DNA of 64,000 nt from an uncultured Lachnospiraceae bacterium (GTDB lineage: Bacteria; Bacillota; Clostridia; Lachnospirales; Lachnospiraceae), in assembly GCA_934438085.1 (NCBI GenBank), contig CAKSBC010000004.1, forward strand, positions 56,107 to 120,106, written 5' to 3'. The translations under genes were made by a program, and so were the position numbers. Shown here piece after piece: positions 51,710 to 60,550 of the stretch. Under the pieces are notes generated by a model. It worked only from the letters and a program-made list of their open reading frames with translations, made no database searches and was not told where the DNA came from. How positions within the stretch are numbered: the stretch's first letter is position 1; each line of letters opens with the position of its first letter.

Positions 51710-52366
51710 ATGGGACAGAAAGTTAATCCACACGGCATCAGAGTCGGTGTTATTAAAGACTGGGATTCCAGATGGTTTGCAGATGGCAGAGACTTTGCTG
51801 ACAATCTTGTTGAAGATCACAACATCAGAAAATTCCTCAAGAAGAAGTTAGAGGCTGCTGCAATCTCAAAGATCGAGATCGAGAGAGCAGCTGACAGAGT
51901 AAAGGTCATCATCTACACAGCTAAGCCAGGTATCGTTATCGGTAAGGGCGGAGCAGAGATCGACAAGCTCAAGGGAGAAATCCAGAAGTACACAACAAAG
52001 AAGCTCTTTGTTGACATCAAGGAGATCAAGAGACCGGATAAGGATGCTCAGCTTGTTGCAGAGTCAATCGCAACTCAGCTTGAGAACCGCGTTTCTTTCA
52101 GACGTGCCGTAAAGCAGTCAATGCAGAGAACAATGAAGGCCGGAGCACTTGGTATCAAGGCTCAGGTAAGCGGACGTCTTGCAGGCGCAGATATCGCTCG
52201 TTCAGAGTTCTATTCAGAGGGAACTATTCCTCTTCAGACACTCAGAGCTGATATTGACTACGGCTTTGCTGAGGCCGACACAACTTATGGTAAGCTTGGT
52301 GTAAAGGTATGGATCTACAAGGGCGAGGTCCTTCCACAGAAAAAGAGAGAAGGGAGCGATAAATAA
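51710..52366 (+). CDS. rpsC: 30S ribosomal protein S3
   Basis: 218 residues. MGQKVNPHGIRVGVIKDWDSRW opens the protein; the KH domain has IVIGKGGAEIDKL, and the C-terminal domain SGRLAGADIARSE. S3 is at the mRNA entry site and contributes to helicase activity. AGGAGG precedes the ATG, and the gap after rplV is 12 bases. Confidence 0.97.
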   Translation: MGQKVNPHGIRVGVIKDWDSRWFADGRDFADNLVEDHNIRKFLKKKLEAAAISKIEIERAADRVKVIIYTAKPGIVIGKGGAEIDKLKGEIQKYTTKKLFVDIKEIKRPDKDAQLVAESIATQLENRVSFRRAVKQSMQRTMKAGALGIKAQVSGRLAGADIARSEFYSEGTIPLQTLRADIDYGFAEADTTYGKLGVKVWIYKGEVLPQKKREGSDK

Positions 52367-52368
52367 TC

Positions 52369-52806
52369 ATGTTAATGCCAAAGAGAACAAAATATCGTAA
52401 GCAGCAGCGTGGTTCTATGAAGGGCGAAGCTCATAGAGGCAATAAGATCTCTAACGGTGAGTTCGGTCTTGTCGCTACCGAGTCATGCTGGTTAAGATCA
52501 AACCAGATCGAGGCAGCCAGAGTTGCCATGACACGTTACATCAAGCGTGGCGGTCAGGTTTGGATAAAGGTATTCCCGGATAAGCCTGTTACTTCAAAGC
52601 CTATTGGAGTACGTATGGGTAAAGGAAAGGGTTCAGTCGATTACTATGTAGCAGTAGTTAAGCCGGGCCGCGTAATGTTCGAGATCGCCGGAGTACCTGA
52701 GGAGACAGCACGTGAAGCACTGCGTCTTGCAATGCATAAGTTACCGCTTACATGCAAGATCGCATCAAAAGCAGATTTAGAAGGCGGTGATACGAATGAA
52801 AAGTAA
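52369..52806 (+). CDS. rplP: 50S ribosomal protein L16
   Basis: 145 residues. Helps place A- and P-site tRNAs. MLMPKRTKYRKQQRG and KPIGVRMGKGKGSVDYYV are diagnostic. It begins two bases after rpsC; the ribosome binding site GGGAG is about 17 bases away, so translation is probably coupled to rpsC. Confidence 0.96.
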   Translation: MLMPKRTKYRKQQRGSMKGEAHRGNKISNGEFGLVATESCWLRSNQIEAARVAMTRYIKRGGQVWIKVFPDKPVTSKPIGVRMGKGKGSVDYYVAVVKPGRVMFEIAGVPEETAREALRLAMHKLPLTCKIASKADLEGGDTNEK

Positions 52807-53002
52807 GAAGTATTTGGATGAGCTTATCGCTAAAGACGTACAGGCTTTAAACGAGGATCTCGTATCAGCCAAGAAGGAGCTTTTCAGCTTAAGATTCCAG
52901 AACGCAACAAACCAGCTGGACAATACCGCAAAGATCAATGAGGTTCGTAAGAACATTGCGCGTATCCAGACAGTTATTGCAAAGAAGCAGAAGGCTGACT
53001 AA
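52796..53002 (+). CDS. rpmC: 50S ribosomal protein L29
   Basis: 68 residues. Small helical hairpin at the exit tunnel. KELFSLRFQNATNQLDNTAKINEVRKNIARIQT is the family core. The ATG at 52796 is chosen over GTG at 52787 because AAGGCGG is well placed for it; the gene overlaps the end of rplP by 11 bases. Confidence 0.94.
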   Translation: MKSKKYLDELIAKDVQALNEDLVSAKKELFSLRFQNATNQLDNTAKINEVRKNIARIQTVIAKKQKAD

Positions 53003-53026
53003 TCAAAGGAAAGGAGAACATTAATC

Positions 53027-53281
53027 GTGGAAAGAAATCTTAGAAAAACACGTACCGGTAAGGTAGTAAGCAATAAGATGGACAAGACCATTACTGTTGC
53101 TATTCAGGACAATGTTAAGCATCCTTTGATCGGTAAAATCGTTAAAAAGACCTACAAGCTCAAGGCTCATGATGAGAACAATGAGTGTAATGAGGGTGAT
53201 ATTGTAGAAGTTATGGAGACCAGACCTCAGTCAAAGACTAAGAGATGGAGACTCATAAAGATCGTTGAGAGAGCTAAATAA
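53027..53281 (+). CDS. rpsQ: 30S ribosomal protein S17
   Basis: 84 residues. 16S rRNA-binding OB-fold protein. RKTRTGKVVSNKMDKTITVAI and ETRPQSKTKRWRL are diagnostic. It starts with GTG, ten bases after AAAGGAG. Confidence 0.95.
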   Translation: MERNLRKTRTGKVVSNKMDKTITVAIQDNVKHPLIGKIVKKTYKLKAHDENNECNEGDIVEVMETRPQSKTKRWRLIKIVERAK

Positions 53282-53299
53282 TCAGAAAGGAGTAACATT

Positions 53300-53668
53300 A
53301 TGGTACAGCAGGAATCCAGACTTAAGGTCGCTGATAATACCGGTGCTAAGGAACTCCTTTGCATAAGAGTATGCGGTGGCTCAACAAGAAGATATGCCCG
53401 CATCGGTGACGTTATAGTTGCTTCTGTAAAGGATGCTACACCGGGCGGAGTTGTTAAGAAGGGCGACGTTGTTAAGGCTGTCGTTGTTCGTACAGTTCAG
53501 AAGACACGCAGAGCAAACGGAGCTTATATCCGTTTCGACGAGAATGCAGCTGTTATCATTAAGGATGACAAGACACCTCGTGGAACACGTATTTTCGGAC
53601 CGGTTGCAAGAGAGCTCCGTGATCATCAGTTCATGAAGATCGTTTCACTTGCTCCGGAAGTATTATAA
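53300..53668 (+). CDS. rplN: 50S ribosomal protein L14
   Basis: 122 residues, the standard length. Subunit-interface protein and binding site of RsfS. MVQQESRLKVADNTGAKELLCIRV and GTRIFGPVARELRD are diagnostic. AGAAAGGAG precedes the ATG. Confidence 0.97.
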   Translation: MVQQESRLKVADNTGAKELLCIRVCGGSTRRYARIGDVIVASVKDATPGGVVKKGDVVKAVVVRTVQKTRRANGAYIRFDENAAVIIKDDKTPRGTRIFGPVARELRDHQFMKIVSLAPEVL

Positions 53669-53678
53669 GGAGGGCCCT

Positions 53679-53984
53679 ATGTTAAAGATTAAAAAAGACG
53701 ACATGGTCAAGGTCATTGCCGGCAAGGACAAGGGCAAGGAAGGTAAGGTCCTCAGCGTTGATACCGACAAGAAGAAGATCGTTGTTGAAGGCTGCAATGT
53801 AATTACAAAGCACACAAAGCCAAACGTTGCTAACCCACAGGGCGGCATCGTTAAGAAGGAAGCTGCAATGGACATTTCAAACGTTATGCTCGTTGTTGAT
53901 GGTCAGACCACAAAGGTTGGCTTCAAGGTAGAGGATGGCAAGAAGGTTCGTGTAGCAAAGAAGACCGGCAAGGTCTTAGCTTGA
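53679..53984 (+). CDS. rplX: 50S ribosomal protein L24
   Basis: 101 residues. Assembly-initiator protein with a KOW motif (MVKVIAGKDKGKEGKVLSV). The ATG at 53679 has AAGGAGGG before it; an in-frame start at 53649 inside rplN would add ten unlikely residues. Confidence 0.95.
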   Translation: MLKIKKDDMVKVIAGKDKGKEGKVLSVDTDKKKIVVEGCNVITKHTKPNVANPQGGIVKKEAAMDISNVMLVVDGQTTKVGFKVEDGKKVRVAKKTGKVLA

Positions 53985-54003
53985 TAGAAAGGAGGAAAAA
54001 ACT

Positions 54004-54543
54004 GTGGCCAGATTAAAGGAAATCTATAATTCAGAGATCAGGGAAGCTATGCAGCAGAAGTTCGGTTATAAGAACGTCATGGAGATCCCTAAGTTAGAGA
54101 AGATCGTAATCAACATGGGTGTTGGCGAAGCAAAGGAAAATGCCAAGGTTTTGGACTCTGCTGTCAAGGACATGGAGACGATTTCAGGACAGCATGCCAT
54201 CATCACAAAGGCAAGAAAGTCTATTGCTAACTTCAAGCTCCGTGAGGGAATGCCTATCGGATGCAAGGTTACACTTCGCGGTGAGAAGATGTACGATTTT
54301 GCTGATCGTCTTATCAACCTTTCACTTCCTCGTGTACGTGACTTCAGAGGTGTTAACCCTAACTCATTCGACGGAAGAGGAAACTACGCTCTCGGACTTA
54401 AGGAGCAGCTTATATTCCCTGAGATCGAGTTCGATAAGGTAGACAGAACAAGAGGAATGGACATTATCTTCGTTACAACAGCAAAGACTGACGAAGAAGC
54501 AAAAGAGCTGTTGAGACTTTTCAACATGCCTTTCGCTAAATAA
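54004..54543 (+). CDS. rplE: 50S ribosomal protein L5
   Basis: 179 residues, standard. Binds 5S rRNA and contacts P-site tRNA. KFGYKNVMEIPKLEKIVINMGVG, the LREGMPIGCKVTLRG loop and RGMDIIFVTTAKTDEEA are diagnostic. It starts with GTG after AAAGGAGG. Confidence 0.96.
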   Translation: MARLKEIYNSEIREAMQQKFGYKNVMEIPKLEKIVINMGVGEAKENAKVLDSAVKDMETISGQHAIITKARKSIANFKLREGMPIGCKVTLRGEKMYDFADRLINLSLPRVRDFRGVNPNSFDGRGNYALGLKEQLIFPEIEFDKVDRTRGMDIIFVTTAKTDEEAKELLRLFNMPFAK

Positions 54544-54559
54544 GGAGGAGCAGTAGAAA

Positions 54560-54745
54560 ATGGCAAAGACTTCCATGAAAATCAAGCAGCAGCGTCCTGC
54601 AAAGTTCTCTACAAGAGCTTACAACAGATGCAGAATCTGCGGAAGACCTCATGCTTACCTCAGAAAGTACGGCATCTGCCGTATCTGCTTCAGAGAGCTT
54701 GCTTACAAGGGTGAGATCCCTGGAGTAAAGAAGGCTAGCTGGTAA
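54560..54745 (+). CDS. rpsN: 30S ribosomal protein S14, zinc-binding type
   Basis: 61 residues. The zinc ribbon CRICGRPHAYLRKYGICRIC carries the four cysteines of the Zn-containing (type Z) form, typical of Firmicutes. A zinc-free paralogue, if present, is not in this window. AAGGAGGAG precedes the ATG. Confidence 0.96.
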   Translation: MAKTSMKIKQQRPAKFSTRAYNRCRICGRPHAYLRKYGICRICFRELAYKGEIPGVKKASW

Positions 54746-54767
54746 GTAAAGTATATAGGCGGTTAAA

Positions 54768-54813
54768 CAATGAGATCTGTGATCGGCTTTAGGTTGATCC
54801 GGATTTCTCATTG
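54768..54813 (+). repeat. Hairpin in the rpsN-rpsH gap
   Basis: CAATGAGA (54768-54775) pairs exactly with TCTCATTG (54806-54813), and GATC/GATC can pair inside. It is the main feature of a 136-base untranslated gap in an otherwise tight operon. Possible S8-linked control site or processing site. Confidence 0.5.
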
Positions 54814-54881
54814 GATAACTTGAGCTTATAGATATACACCAAAATAACGGATATCACATTTAAAGAAAGGAATTTACAAAA

Positions 54882-55277
54882 ATGAGTGATCCAATTGCAG
54901 ATATGCTTACGAGAATCCGTAATGCAAACATGCGCAAGCATGACACAGTTGATGTACCTGTATCAAAGATGAAGCTTTCAATCGCTGACATCCTTGTAAG
55001 CGAGGGTTATATTGAGAAGTATGAGATCATTGGAGAAGGTCATCAGAAGAACATCAGAATTACACTCAAGTACACAGCAAACAAGGCTGAGAGAGTAATC
55101 TCAGGTCTTAAGAGAATTTCTAAGCCGGGTCTCAGAGTTTATGCCGGCAAGGAGAACATGCCTAAGGTACTTGGCGGACTCGGAACAGCTATCGTTTCAA
55201 CAAATGAAGGCGTTATCACCGATAAAGAGGCTCGTAAGAAGGGTGTCGGCGGTGAGGTACTTTGCTTCATCTGGTAA
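54882..55277 (+). CDS. rpsH: 30S ribosomal protein S8
   Basis: 131 residues. Binds the 16S central domain; in E. coli it also represses the spc operon. MSDPIADMLTRIRNANM and the ending KEARKKGVGGEVLCFIW are diagnostic. AAAGAAAGG precedes the ATG by about a dozen bases. Confidence 0.96.
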   Translation: MSDPIADMLTRIRNANMRKHDTVDVPVSKMKLSIADILVSEGYIEKYEIIGEGHQKNIRITLKYTANKAERVISGLKRISKPGLRVYAGKENMPKVLGGLGTAIVSTNEGVITDKEARKKGVGGEVLCFIW

Positions 55278-55324
55278 TATCTGAAAACGTGCATTGCACG
55301 ACAATTTAAGAAGGAGGAAATAAC

Positions 55325-55867
55325 ATGTCACGTATAGGAAGAATGCCGATAGCTATACCGGCTGGCGTTACCGTTACAATTGCTGACGGCAATGTTGTGA
55401 CAGTAAAGGGTCCTAAGGGAGAGCTTACAAGAACATTTGCTCATGAGCTTACAATCGAGCAGAAGGACAACGAGATCATCGTTTCACGTCCTAATGATAT
55501 AAAGAGAATCAAGGCTCTTCACGGACTTACAAGATCACTTTTACATAATATGGTCGTAGGAACATCTGAGGGCTATCAGAAGGTTCTTGAGATCAATGGT
55601 GTAGGTTACAGAGCTGCTAAGCAGGGAAAGGTACTTACACTTAACCTTGGATACTCACATCCTGTTGAGATGACTGACCCTGAAGGAATCGAGACTGTCA
55701 TGGAAGGACAGAACAAGATCATCGTTAAGGGTATCTCAAAGGAAAAGGTCGGACAGTATGCAGCCGAGATCCGTACAAAGAGACCACCGGAGCCATATAA
55801 GGGCAAGGGAATCAAGTACGATGACGAGCATATCAGACGTAAGGTCGGCAAGACTGGTAAGAAGTAA
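55325..55867 (+). CDS. rplF: 50S ribosomal protein L6
   Basis: 180 residues, two related domains. MSRIGRMPIAIPAGVTV and the C-terminal RTKRPPEPYKGKGIKY are diagnostic. It sits near the sarcin-ricin loop and the factor-binding site. GAAGGAGG precedes the ATG. Confidence 0.97.
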   Translation: MSRIGRMPIAIPAGVTVTIADGNVVTVKGPKGELTRTFAHELTIEQKDNEIIVSRPNDIKRIKALHGLTRSLLHNMVVGTSEGYQKVLEINGVGYRAAKQGKVLTLNLGYSHPVEMTDPEGIETVMEGQNKIIVKGISKEKVGQYAAEIRTKRPPEPYKGKGIKYDDEHIRRKVGKTGKK

Positions 55868-55884
55868 TCTAAGGAGAGTATAAG

Positions 55885-56250
55885 ATGATTAATAAGGTTT
55901 CAAAGAGCGAAATTCGCAGGAAGAAGCACGCAAGACTTCGCAACCGCATCTCAGGCACAGCAGAGAAGCCACGTCTTAGCGTTTTCAGAAGTAATAATCA
56001 TATGTATGCTCAGATTATTGATGATACTGTAGGCAATACACTTTGCTCAGCATCAACACTTGACAAAGATGCCAAGGATCTTGAGTATACAGACAATGTA
56101 GAAGCAGCTGCATTTGTTGGAAAGACAATCGCTGAGAAGGCTCTTGCAAAGGGCATCAAGGAAGTTGTTTTCGACAGAGGCGGATTCATCTATCACGGTA
56201 AAATACAGGCACTTGCTGATGCAGCACGTGAAGCCGGACTTGAATTCTAA
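55885..56250 (+). CDS. rplR: 50S ribosomal protein L18
   Basis: 121 residues. 5S rRNA-binding protein. RKKHARLRNRISGTAEKPRLSVFRS and VVFDRGGFIYHGKIQALADAAREAGLEF are diagnostic. AAGGAGAG precedes the ATG. Confidence 0.97.
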   Translation: MINKVSKSEIRRKKHARLRNRISGTAEKPRLSVFRSNNHMYAQIIDDTVGNTLCSASTLDKDAKDLEYTDNVEAAAFVGKTIAEKALAKGIKEVVFDRGGFIYHGKIQALADAAREAGLEF

Positions 56251-56265
56251 GGGGGAAGGAACAAT

Positions 56266-56775
56266 ATGAAGAGAGAAATTATCGATCCTAAGTCATTAGA
56301 ATTGAACGACAAGGTTGTTGCCATCAAGCGTGTTTCAAAGACCGTTAAGGGTGGACGTACAATGAGATTCCAGGCTCTTGTAGTTGTTGGAGACGGCAAC
56401 GGACATGTAGGAGCAGGAATCGGTAAGGCAGCTGAAGTTCCTGAGGCTATTCGTAAGGGCAAGGAAGCTGCTATCAAGAATATCGTTAGCATTCCGCTCG
56501 ATAAGAACAGCTCAGTACCTCACGACTTCACAGGAATCTTCGGAAGTGCAACAGTACTTCTTAAGAGAGCTCCTGAAGGTACCGGTGTTATAGCCGGAGG
56601 CCCTGCTCGTGCGGTAATCGAGCTTGCAGGAATTAAGAACATCCGTACCAAGGCGCTTGGTTCAAACAACAAGGTCAACTGCGTACTTGCTACGATCGAA
56701 GGACTTAAGTCAATGAAGACTCCTGAGCAGTATGCTGCCCTCAGAGGCAAGACTGTCGGCGAGATTCTCGGTTAA
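56266..56775 (+). CDS. rpsE: 30S ribosomal protein S5
   Basis: 169 residues. Accuracy-of-translation protein at the mRNA entry tunnel. RVSKTVKGGRTMRFQALVVVGDGNGHVG and IAGGPARAVIELAGIKNI are diagnostic. AGGGGGAAGG precedes the ATG. Confidence 0.97.
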   Translation: MKREIIDPKSLELNDKVVAIKRVSKTVKGGRTMRFQALVVVGDGNGHVGAGIGKAAEVPEAIRKGKEAAIKNIVSIPLDKNSSVPHDFTGIFGSATVLLKRAPEGTGVIAGGPARAVIELAGIKNIRTKALGSNNKVNCVLATIEGLKSMKTPEQYAALRGKTVGEILG

Positions 56776-56792
56776 ACAGGAGGTTAAAAGAG

Positions 56793-56975
56793 ATGGCAGA
56801 AAAATTAAAAGTAACTCTTATCAAGTCTCCTATAGGTGCTGTTCCGAAGAACGCTAAGACTGTAGCTGCACTTGGTCTTCACAAGATCAATTCTACCAAT
56901 GAGCTTCCAGACAATGCTGCTGTTAGAGGCATGCTCAGACAGGTTGCTCACATGGTTAAAGTAGAAGAGCTTTGA
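56793..56975 (+). CDS. rpmD: 50S ribosomal protein L30
   Basis: 60 residues. KLKVTLIKSPIGAVPKNAKTVAALGL and the ending GMLRQVAHMVKVEE are diagnostic. CAGGAGG lies eleven bases before the ATG. Confidence 0.95.
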   Translation: MAEKLKVTLIKSPIGAVPKNAKTVAALGLHKINSTNELPDNAAVRGMLRQVAHMVKVEEL

Positions 56976-56991
56976 TCGGAGGGGGTAAAAG

Positions 56992-57432
56992 ATGGAATTA
57001 TCAAATTTAAGACCTGCTGAAGGTTCTAAGCATAAGGCCAATTTCAGAAAGGGCCGCGGTACAGGATCAGGTAACGGTAAGACAGCCGGTTACGGACACA
57101 AGGGTCAGAAGGCACGTTCTGGTGCTCCAAGACCTGGATTCGAGGGTGGCCAGATGCCACTTTACAGAAGACTTCCTAAGAGAGGCTTCACAAACAGAAA
57201 CAGAGTTGATTATGCTGAGCTTAACATCAGCAGACTCAACGCTTTCGAGGACGGTGCAACAGTAGATGTTGAGATGCTCTGCACAATGGGTATCATCAAG
57301 GATCTCCGCAGCGGACTTAAGATTTTAGGCAGAGGAGAGCTCACAAAGAAGCTTACAGTAAAGGCTAACGCTTTCTCAGAGACTGCTAAGCAGAAGATTG
57401 AGGCATGCGGCGGTACCTGCGAGGTAATCTGA
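56992..57432 (+). CDS. rplO: 50S ribosomal protein L15
   Basis: 146 residues. Late-assembling protein with a Gly-rich N-terminal arm (GRGTGSGNGKTAGYGHKGQKARSG) and the block GGQMPLYRRLPKRGF. CGGAGGGGG precedes the ATG. Confidence 0.97.
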   Translation: MELSNLRPAEGSKHKANFRKGRGTGSGNGKTAGYGHKGQKARSGAPRPGFEGGQMPLYRRLPKRGFTNRNRVDYAELNISRLNAFEDGATVDVEMLCTMGIIKDLRSGLKILGRGELTKKLTVKANAFSETAKQKIEACGGTCEVI

Positions 57433-57433
57433 T

Positions 57434-58753
57434 ATGTGGAATCTTCTGAAAAATGCGTGGAAGGTAGTAGAAGTACGTAAGAAACTGCTCTATACATTTA
57501 TGATACTGGTTATCATAAGATTCGGATCAGTTCTTCCGGTGCCGGGTGTTAATACCGGATACTTCGCAAGTCTGTTCAGTAATCTGAGCGGCACTGACGC
57601 ATTCGGATGGTTCAATGCAATGACCGGTGGATCTTTTGAAGATCTATCGATCTTTGCGTTAAGCATTACACCTTATATCACTTCATCCATCATAATGCAG
57701 CTTCTTACCATAGCGATTCCTAAGCTTGAGGAACTGCAGAAAGACGGAGAAGAGGGACGTAAAAAAATAGCTGAGTATACAAGATATGTAACGGTTGCTC
57801 TTGCACTTTTAGAGTCAACAGCTATGGCTATCGGATTCGGCGGCAAGGGTCTTCTTTATAACTTTAATGCAGCAAGTGTTATTGTCTGCATAGTTACAAT
57901 GACAGCCGGCTCAGCACTTCTTATGTGGTTTGGTGAGAGGATCAACGACAACGGTATCGGAAACGGTATTTCTATCGTACTTCTTTTCAACATCCTTTCC
58001 TCACTCCCGGATGATCTTGGTTCGATCTACAATACATTTGTCAGAAATGACAATATTGCGGTCGCAGTTGTAATGGCGATAATAGTTATTGCATGCATAG
58101 CAGCACTTTTCGTATTTACGATCGTGCTGAATGACGCAAAAAGAATCATTCCTGTTCAGTATTCAAGAAAGATGCAGGGGCGCAGACAGGTTGGCGGTGC
58201 GGGTTCAAATATTCCGCTCAAGGTCAATACTGCAGGTGTTATGCCGGTAATCTTTGCATCATCGATTATGTCGATACCTTCCATGATCAGCCAGTTTGTT
58301 ACAGTTGATTATTCAACTGCAGCAGGCAAGTTCCTTATGATAATGAGCTCCGGCTATTGGTGCAGAAGAGAGTATCCTTGGACAAATATTGGTCTCGTTA
58401 TCTACCTTGCTCTTATAATTGCATTTGCATACTTCTATACAAGCATCTCATTCAATCCGCTTGAGGTTGCTAATAATATGAAGAAGAGCGGTGGATTCAT
58501 ACCGGGACTCAGACCTGGCAGACAGACAAGTGACTATCTTTCAAAAATACTTACATATATAGTATTCATCGGTGCTGTAGGTCTTTGTGTAGTCGCTGTT
58601 GTACCTATCATTGCATCAGGTATATTCGGCCTCGGACGCCTTTCATTCACAGGAACATCACTTATCATTATTACTTCAGTTGTTATAGAAACACTGAAGT
58701 CACTGGAATCACAGCTTCTTGTAAGAAACTATAAGGGATTCCTTAATGACTAA
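57434..58753 (+). CDS. secY: Protein translocase subunit SecY
   Basis: 439 residues with ten membrane segments. It forms the Sec channel with SecE and SecG, neither encoded here. FMILVIIRFGSVLPVPGV starts helix 1; the plug region follows, and the cytosolic loop between helices 8 and 9 contains NMKKSGGFIPGLRPGRQT, the ribosome and SecA docking site. It starts one base after rplO, with no separate ribosome binding site of its own, and so is likely coupled. Confidence 0.97.
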   Translation: MWNLLKNAWKVVEVRKKLLYTFMILVIIRFGSVLPVPGVNTGYFASLFSNLSGTDAFGWFNAMTGGSFEDLSIFALSITPYITSSIIMQLLTIAIPKLEELQKDGEEGRKKIAEYTRYVTVALALLESTAMAIGFGGKGLLYNFNAASVIVCIVTMTAGSALLMWFGERINDNGIGNGISIVLLFNILSSLPDDLGSIYNTFVRNDNIAVAVVMAIIVIACIAALFVFTIVLNDAKRIIPVQYSRKMQGRRQVGGAGSNIPLKVNTAGVMPVIFASSIMSIPSMISQFVTVDYSTAAGKFLMIMSSGYWCRREYPWTNIGLVIYLALIIAFAYFYTSISFNPLEVANNMKKSGGFIPGLRPGRQTSDYLSKILTYIVFIGAVGLCVVAVVPIIASGIFGLGRLSFTGTSLIIITSVVIETLKSLESQLLVRNYKGFLND

Positions 58754-58763
58754 GAGGGGCATT

Positions 58764-59405
58764 ATGAAAATTGTTATGTTAGGTGCGCCTGGTGCCGGCA
58801 AGGGTACACAGGCACTGAATATAGCTAAGGAATATGGAATTCCGCACATCAGTACGGGAGACATCTTCAGAGCAAACATTAAAAATCAGACAGAGCTTGG
58901 CATGAAGGCCAAAGAGTATATGGATAAGGGAGCTTTAGTTCCGGACGAGGTTACGATTGGAATGCTTCTTAGCCGTATAGAAGAGGAAGACTGCAAAAAC
59001 GGATTCGTACTTGACGGATTCCCACGTACAATTCCTCAGGCTGAATCTCTTAAAAAAGCTCTTTCCGATAAGAACACCAAGATCGACTTTGCTGTAGACA
59101 TCGAGGTTCCGGATGAGGATATTATAAACAGAATGTCCGGAAGACGTGCCTGCACAAAGTGCGGCGGAACGTATCACATCGTATTCAATCCTCCTAAGAA
59201 GGAAGGAATCTGTGATAACTGCGGTTCTGAGCTTGTACAGCGAGCTGATGATAAACCTGAAACAGTTCTTGAGAGACTTAAGACTTATCATGAACTGACA
59301 CAGCCTCTTATCGACTTCTATAAGCAGGAAAACGTTCTCGTCGAGGTTGATGGAACAAAGAAACCGTCAGAAGTTTTGGAAGACATACTGGGAGCGCTTA
59401 AATAA
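58764..59405 (+). CDS. adk: Adenylate kinase
   Basis: 213 residues. Interconverts AMP, ADP and ATP. GAPGAGKGTQA is the P-loop, with FPRT and the long LID. The LID carries four cysteines (CTKCGG and CDNCGSE), so it binds zinc as in Bacillus. The ATG at 58764 follows GAGGGG by five bases; an ATG at 58746 lies inside secY and is less likely. Confidence 0.97.
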   Translation: MKIVMLGAPGAGKGTQALNIAKEYGIPHISTGDIFRANIKNQTELGMKAKEYMDKGALVPDEVTIGMLLSRIEEEDCKNGFVLDGFPRTIPQAESLKKALSDKNTKIDFAVDIEVPDEDIINRMSGRRACTKCGGTYHIVFNPPKKEGICDNCGSELVQRADDKPETVLERLKTYHELTQPLIDFYKQENVLVEVDGTKKPSEVLEDILGALK

Positions 59406-59406
59406 A

Positions 59407-60186
59407 ATGGTTACGATAAAGTCGGATCAGGAAGTAGAATTAATGAGAGAGGCCGGACTCATCCTTGCAAAGGTCCACAAGGAGCTTGAAGGTATAGTGA
59501 GACCGGGCATCAGTACACTCGATATTGACAAGGCATGTGAAAAGATAATTCGCGGATATAATTGCATTCCTTCATTCAAAGGATACGGCGGTTTTCCGGC
59601 ATCTGCATGTGTATCAGTCAATGAAGAGGTAGTACACGGAATTCCTTGCAAGGACAGGATCCTTCAGGAGGGTGACATCGTATCAATAGATACAGGTGTT
59701 ATCTGGAAGGGTTGGCAGTCAGATGCGGCACGAACTCATGCGGTAGGAAAGATATCAGGAGCGCATCAGGATCTCATCGACAGGACGAGAGAGAGCTTTT
59801 TCAGGGGAATCAAGGCTGCTGTAGCAGGAAACCATGTCAATGACATCGGCAGAGCTGTTGAGGAATATATCTCACAGTTTGGCTACGGCATCGTAGAAGA
59901 CCTTGTAGGGCACGGTATCGGACAGGAGATGCACGAGGATCCGGAGGTTCCGAACTTTACCTGCGCACGACGCGGGATCAGGCTCAGAAAGAATATGACT
60001 ATTGCTGTTGAGCCGATGATCAATATGGGTACATATGCTGTAGAGGAGCTTGATAACGGCTGGACCTTTGTCAGCACCGACAGAAAGTACTCAGCGCATT
60101 ATGAGAACACCATTTTGATAAGAGAAGGTGAACCAGAGGTATTATCGCTTCTGCCGGAAGAAAAGAAGCTTTACGGAGTTTTATAG
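59407..60186 (+). CDS. map: Methionine aminopeptidase, type I
   Basis: 259 residues. Removes the initiator methionine from new proteins. The five metal ligands are visible: the Asp residues in SIDTGVIWKGWQSDAARTHAVG, His in GHGIGQEMHEDPEVPNF, Glu in AVEPMINMG and Glu in HYENTILI. It begins one base after the adk stop; no strong ribosome binding site is seen, so coupling is likely. Confidence 0.96.
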   Translation: MVTIKSDQEVELMREAGLILAKVHKELEGIVRPGISTLDIDKACEKIIRGYNCIPSFKGYGGFPASACVSVNEEVVHGIPCKDRILQEGDIVSIDTGVIWKGWQSDAARTHAVGKISGAHQDLIDRTRESFFRGIKAAVAGNHVNDIGRAVEEYISQFGYGIVEDLVGHGIGQEMHEDPEVPNFTCARRGIRLRKNMTIAVEPMINMGTYAVEELDNGWTFVSTDRKYSAHYENTILIREGEPEVLSLLPEEKKLYGVL

Positions 60187-60196
60187 GGAGGTAAGG

Positions 60197-60415
60197 ATGT
60201 CTAAAGCAGACGTCATCGAACTGGAAGGCACAGTTGTAGAGAAACTGCCAAATGCAATGTTCTCTGTAGAACTGGAAAACGGACACCAGGTACTGGCTCA
60301 TATCAGCGGAAAGCTGCGCATGAACTACATAAGGATTCTGCCTGGAGACAAAGTTACTCTTGAAATGAGCCCGTATGACCTCTCCAAGGCAAGAATCATT
60401 TGGAGAGATAAATAA
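60197..60415 (+). CDS. infA: Translation initiation factor IF-1
   Basis: 72 residues, a single OB-fold (KADVIELEGTVVEKLPNAMFSVELENGHQVLAHISGK). It blocks the A site during initiation. The ATG at 60197 has GGGAGG before it. The KOW-domain gene often present between map and infA in related species is absent. Confidence 0.96.
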   Translation: MSKADVIELEGTVVEKLPNAMFSVELENGHQVLAHISGKLRMNYIRILPGDKVTLEMSPYDLSKARIIWRDK

Positions 60416-60464
60416 TTGGACTAAAAAAAACACATAATACTCATGATACGGATGAAGTGGCTTA

Positions 60465-60493
60465 TTGCATCAATGGCAAATTATTGTTATAAT
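60465..60493 (+). promoter_or_regulatory. Internal promoter before rpmJ (alpha operon)
   Basis: TTGCAT (60465-60470), 17-base spacer, TATAAT (60488-60493). It lies in the 135-base gap between infA and rpmJ and could give extra transcription of rpmJ-rpsM-rpsK-rpsD-rpoA-rplQ. Confidence 0.6.
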
Positions 60494-60550
60494 GCTATGG
60501 CAACTTTATCCGGGATGGGTTTAGTGTGTCAAGAAAGAAGGGAGATTGTA

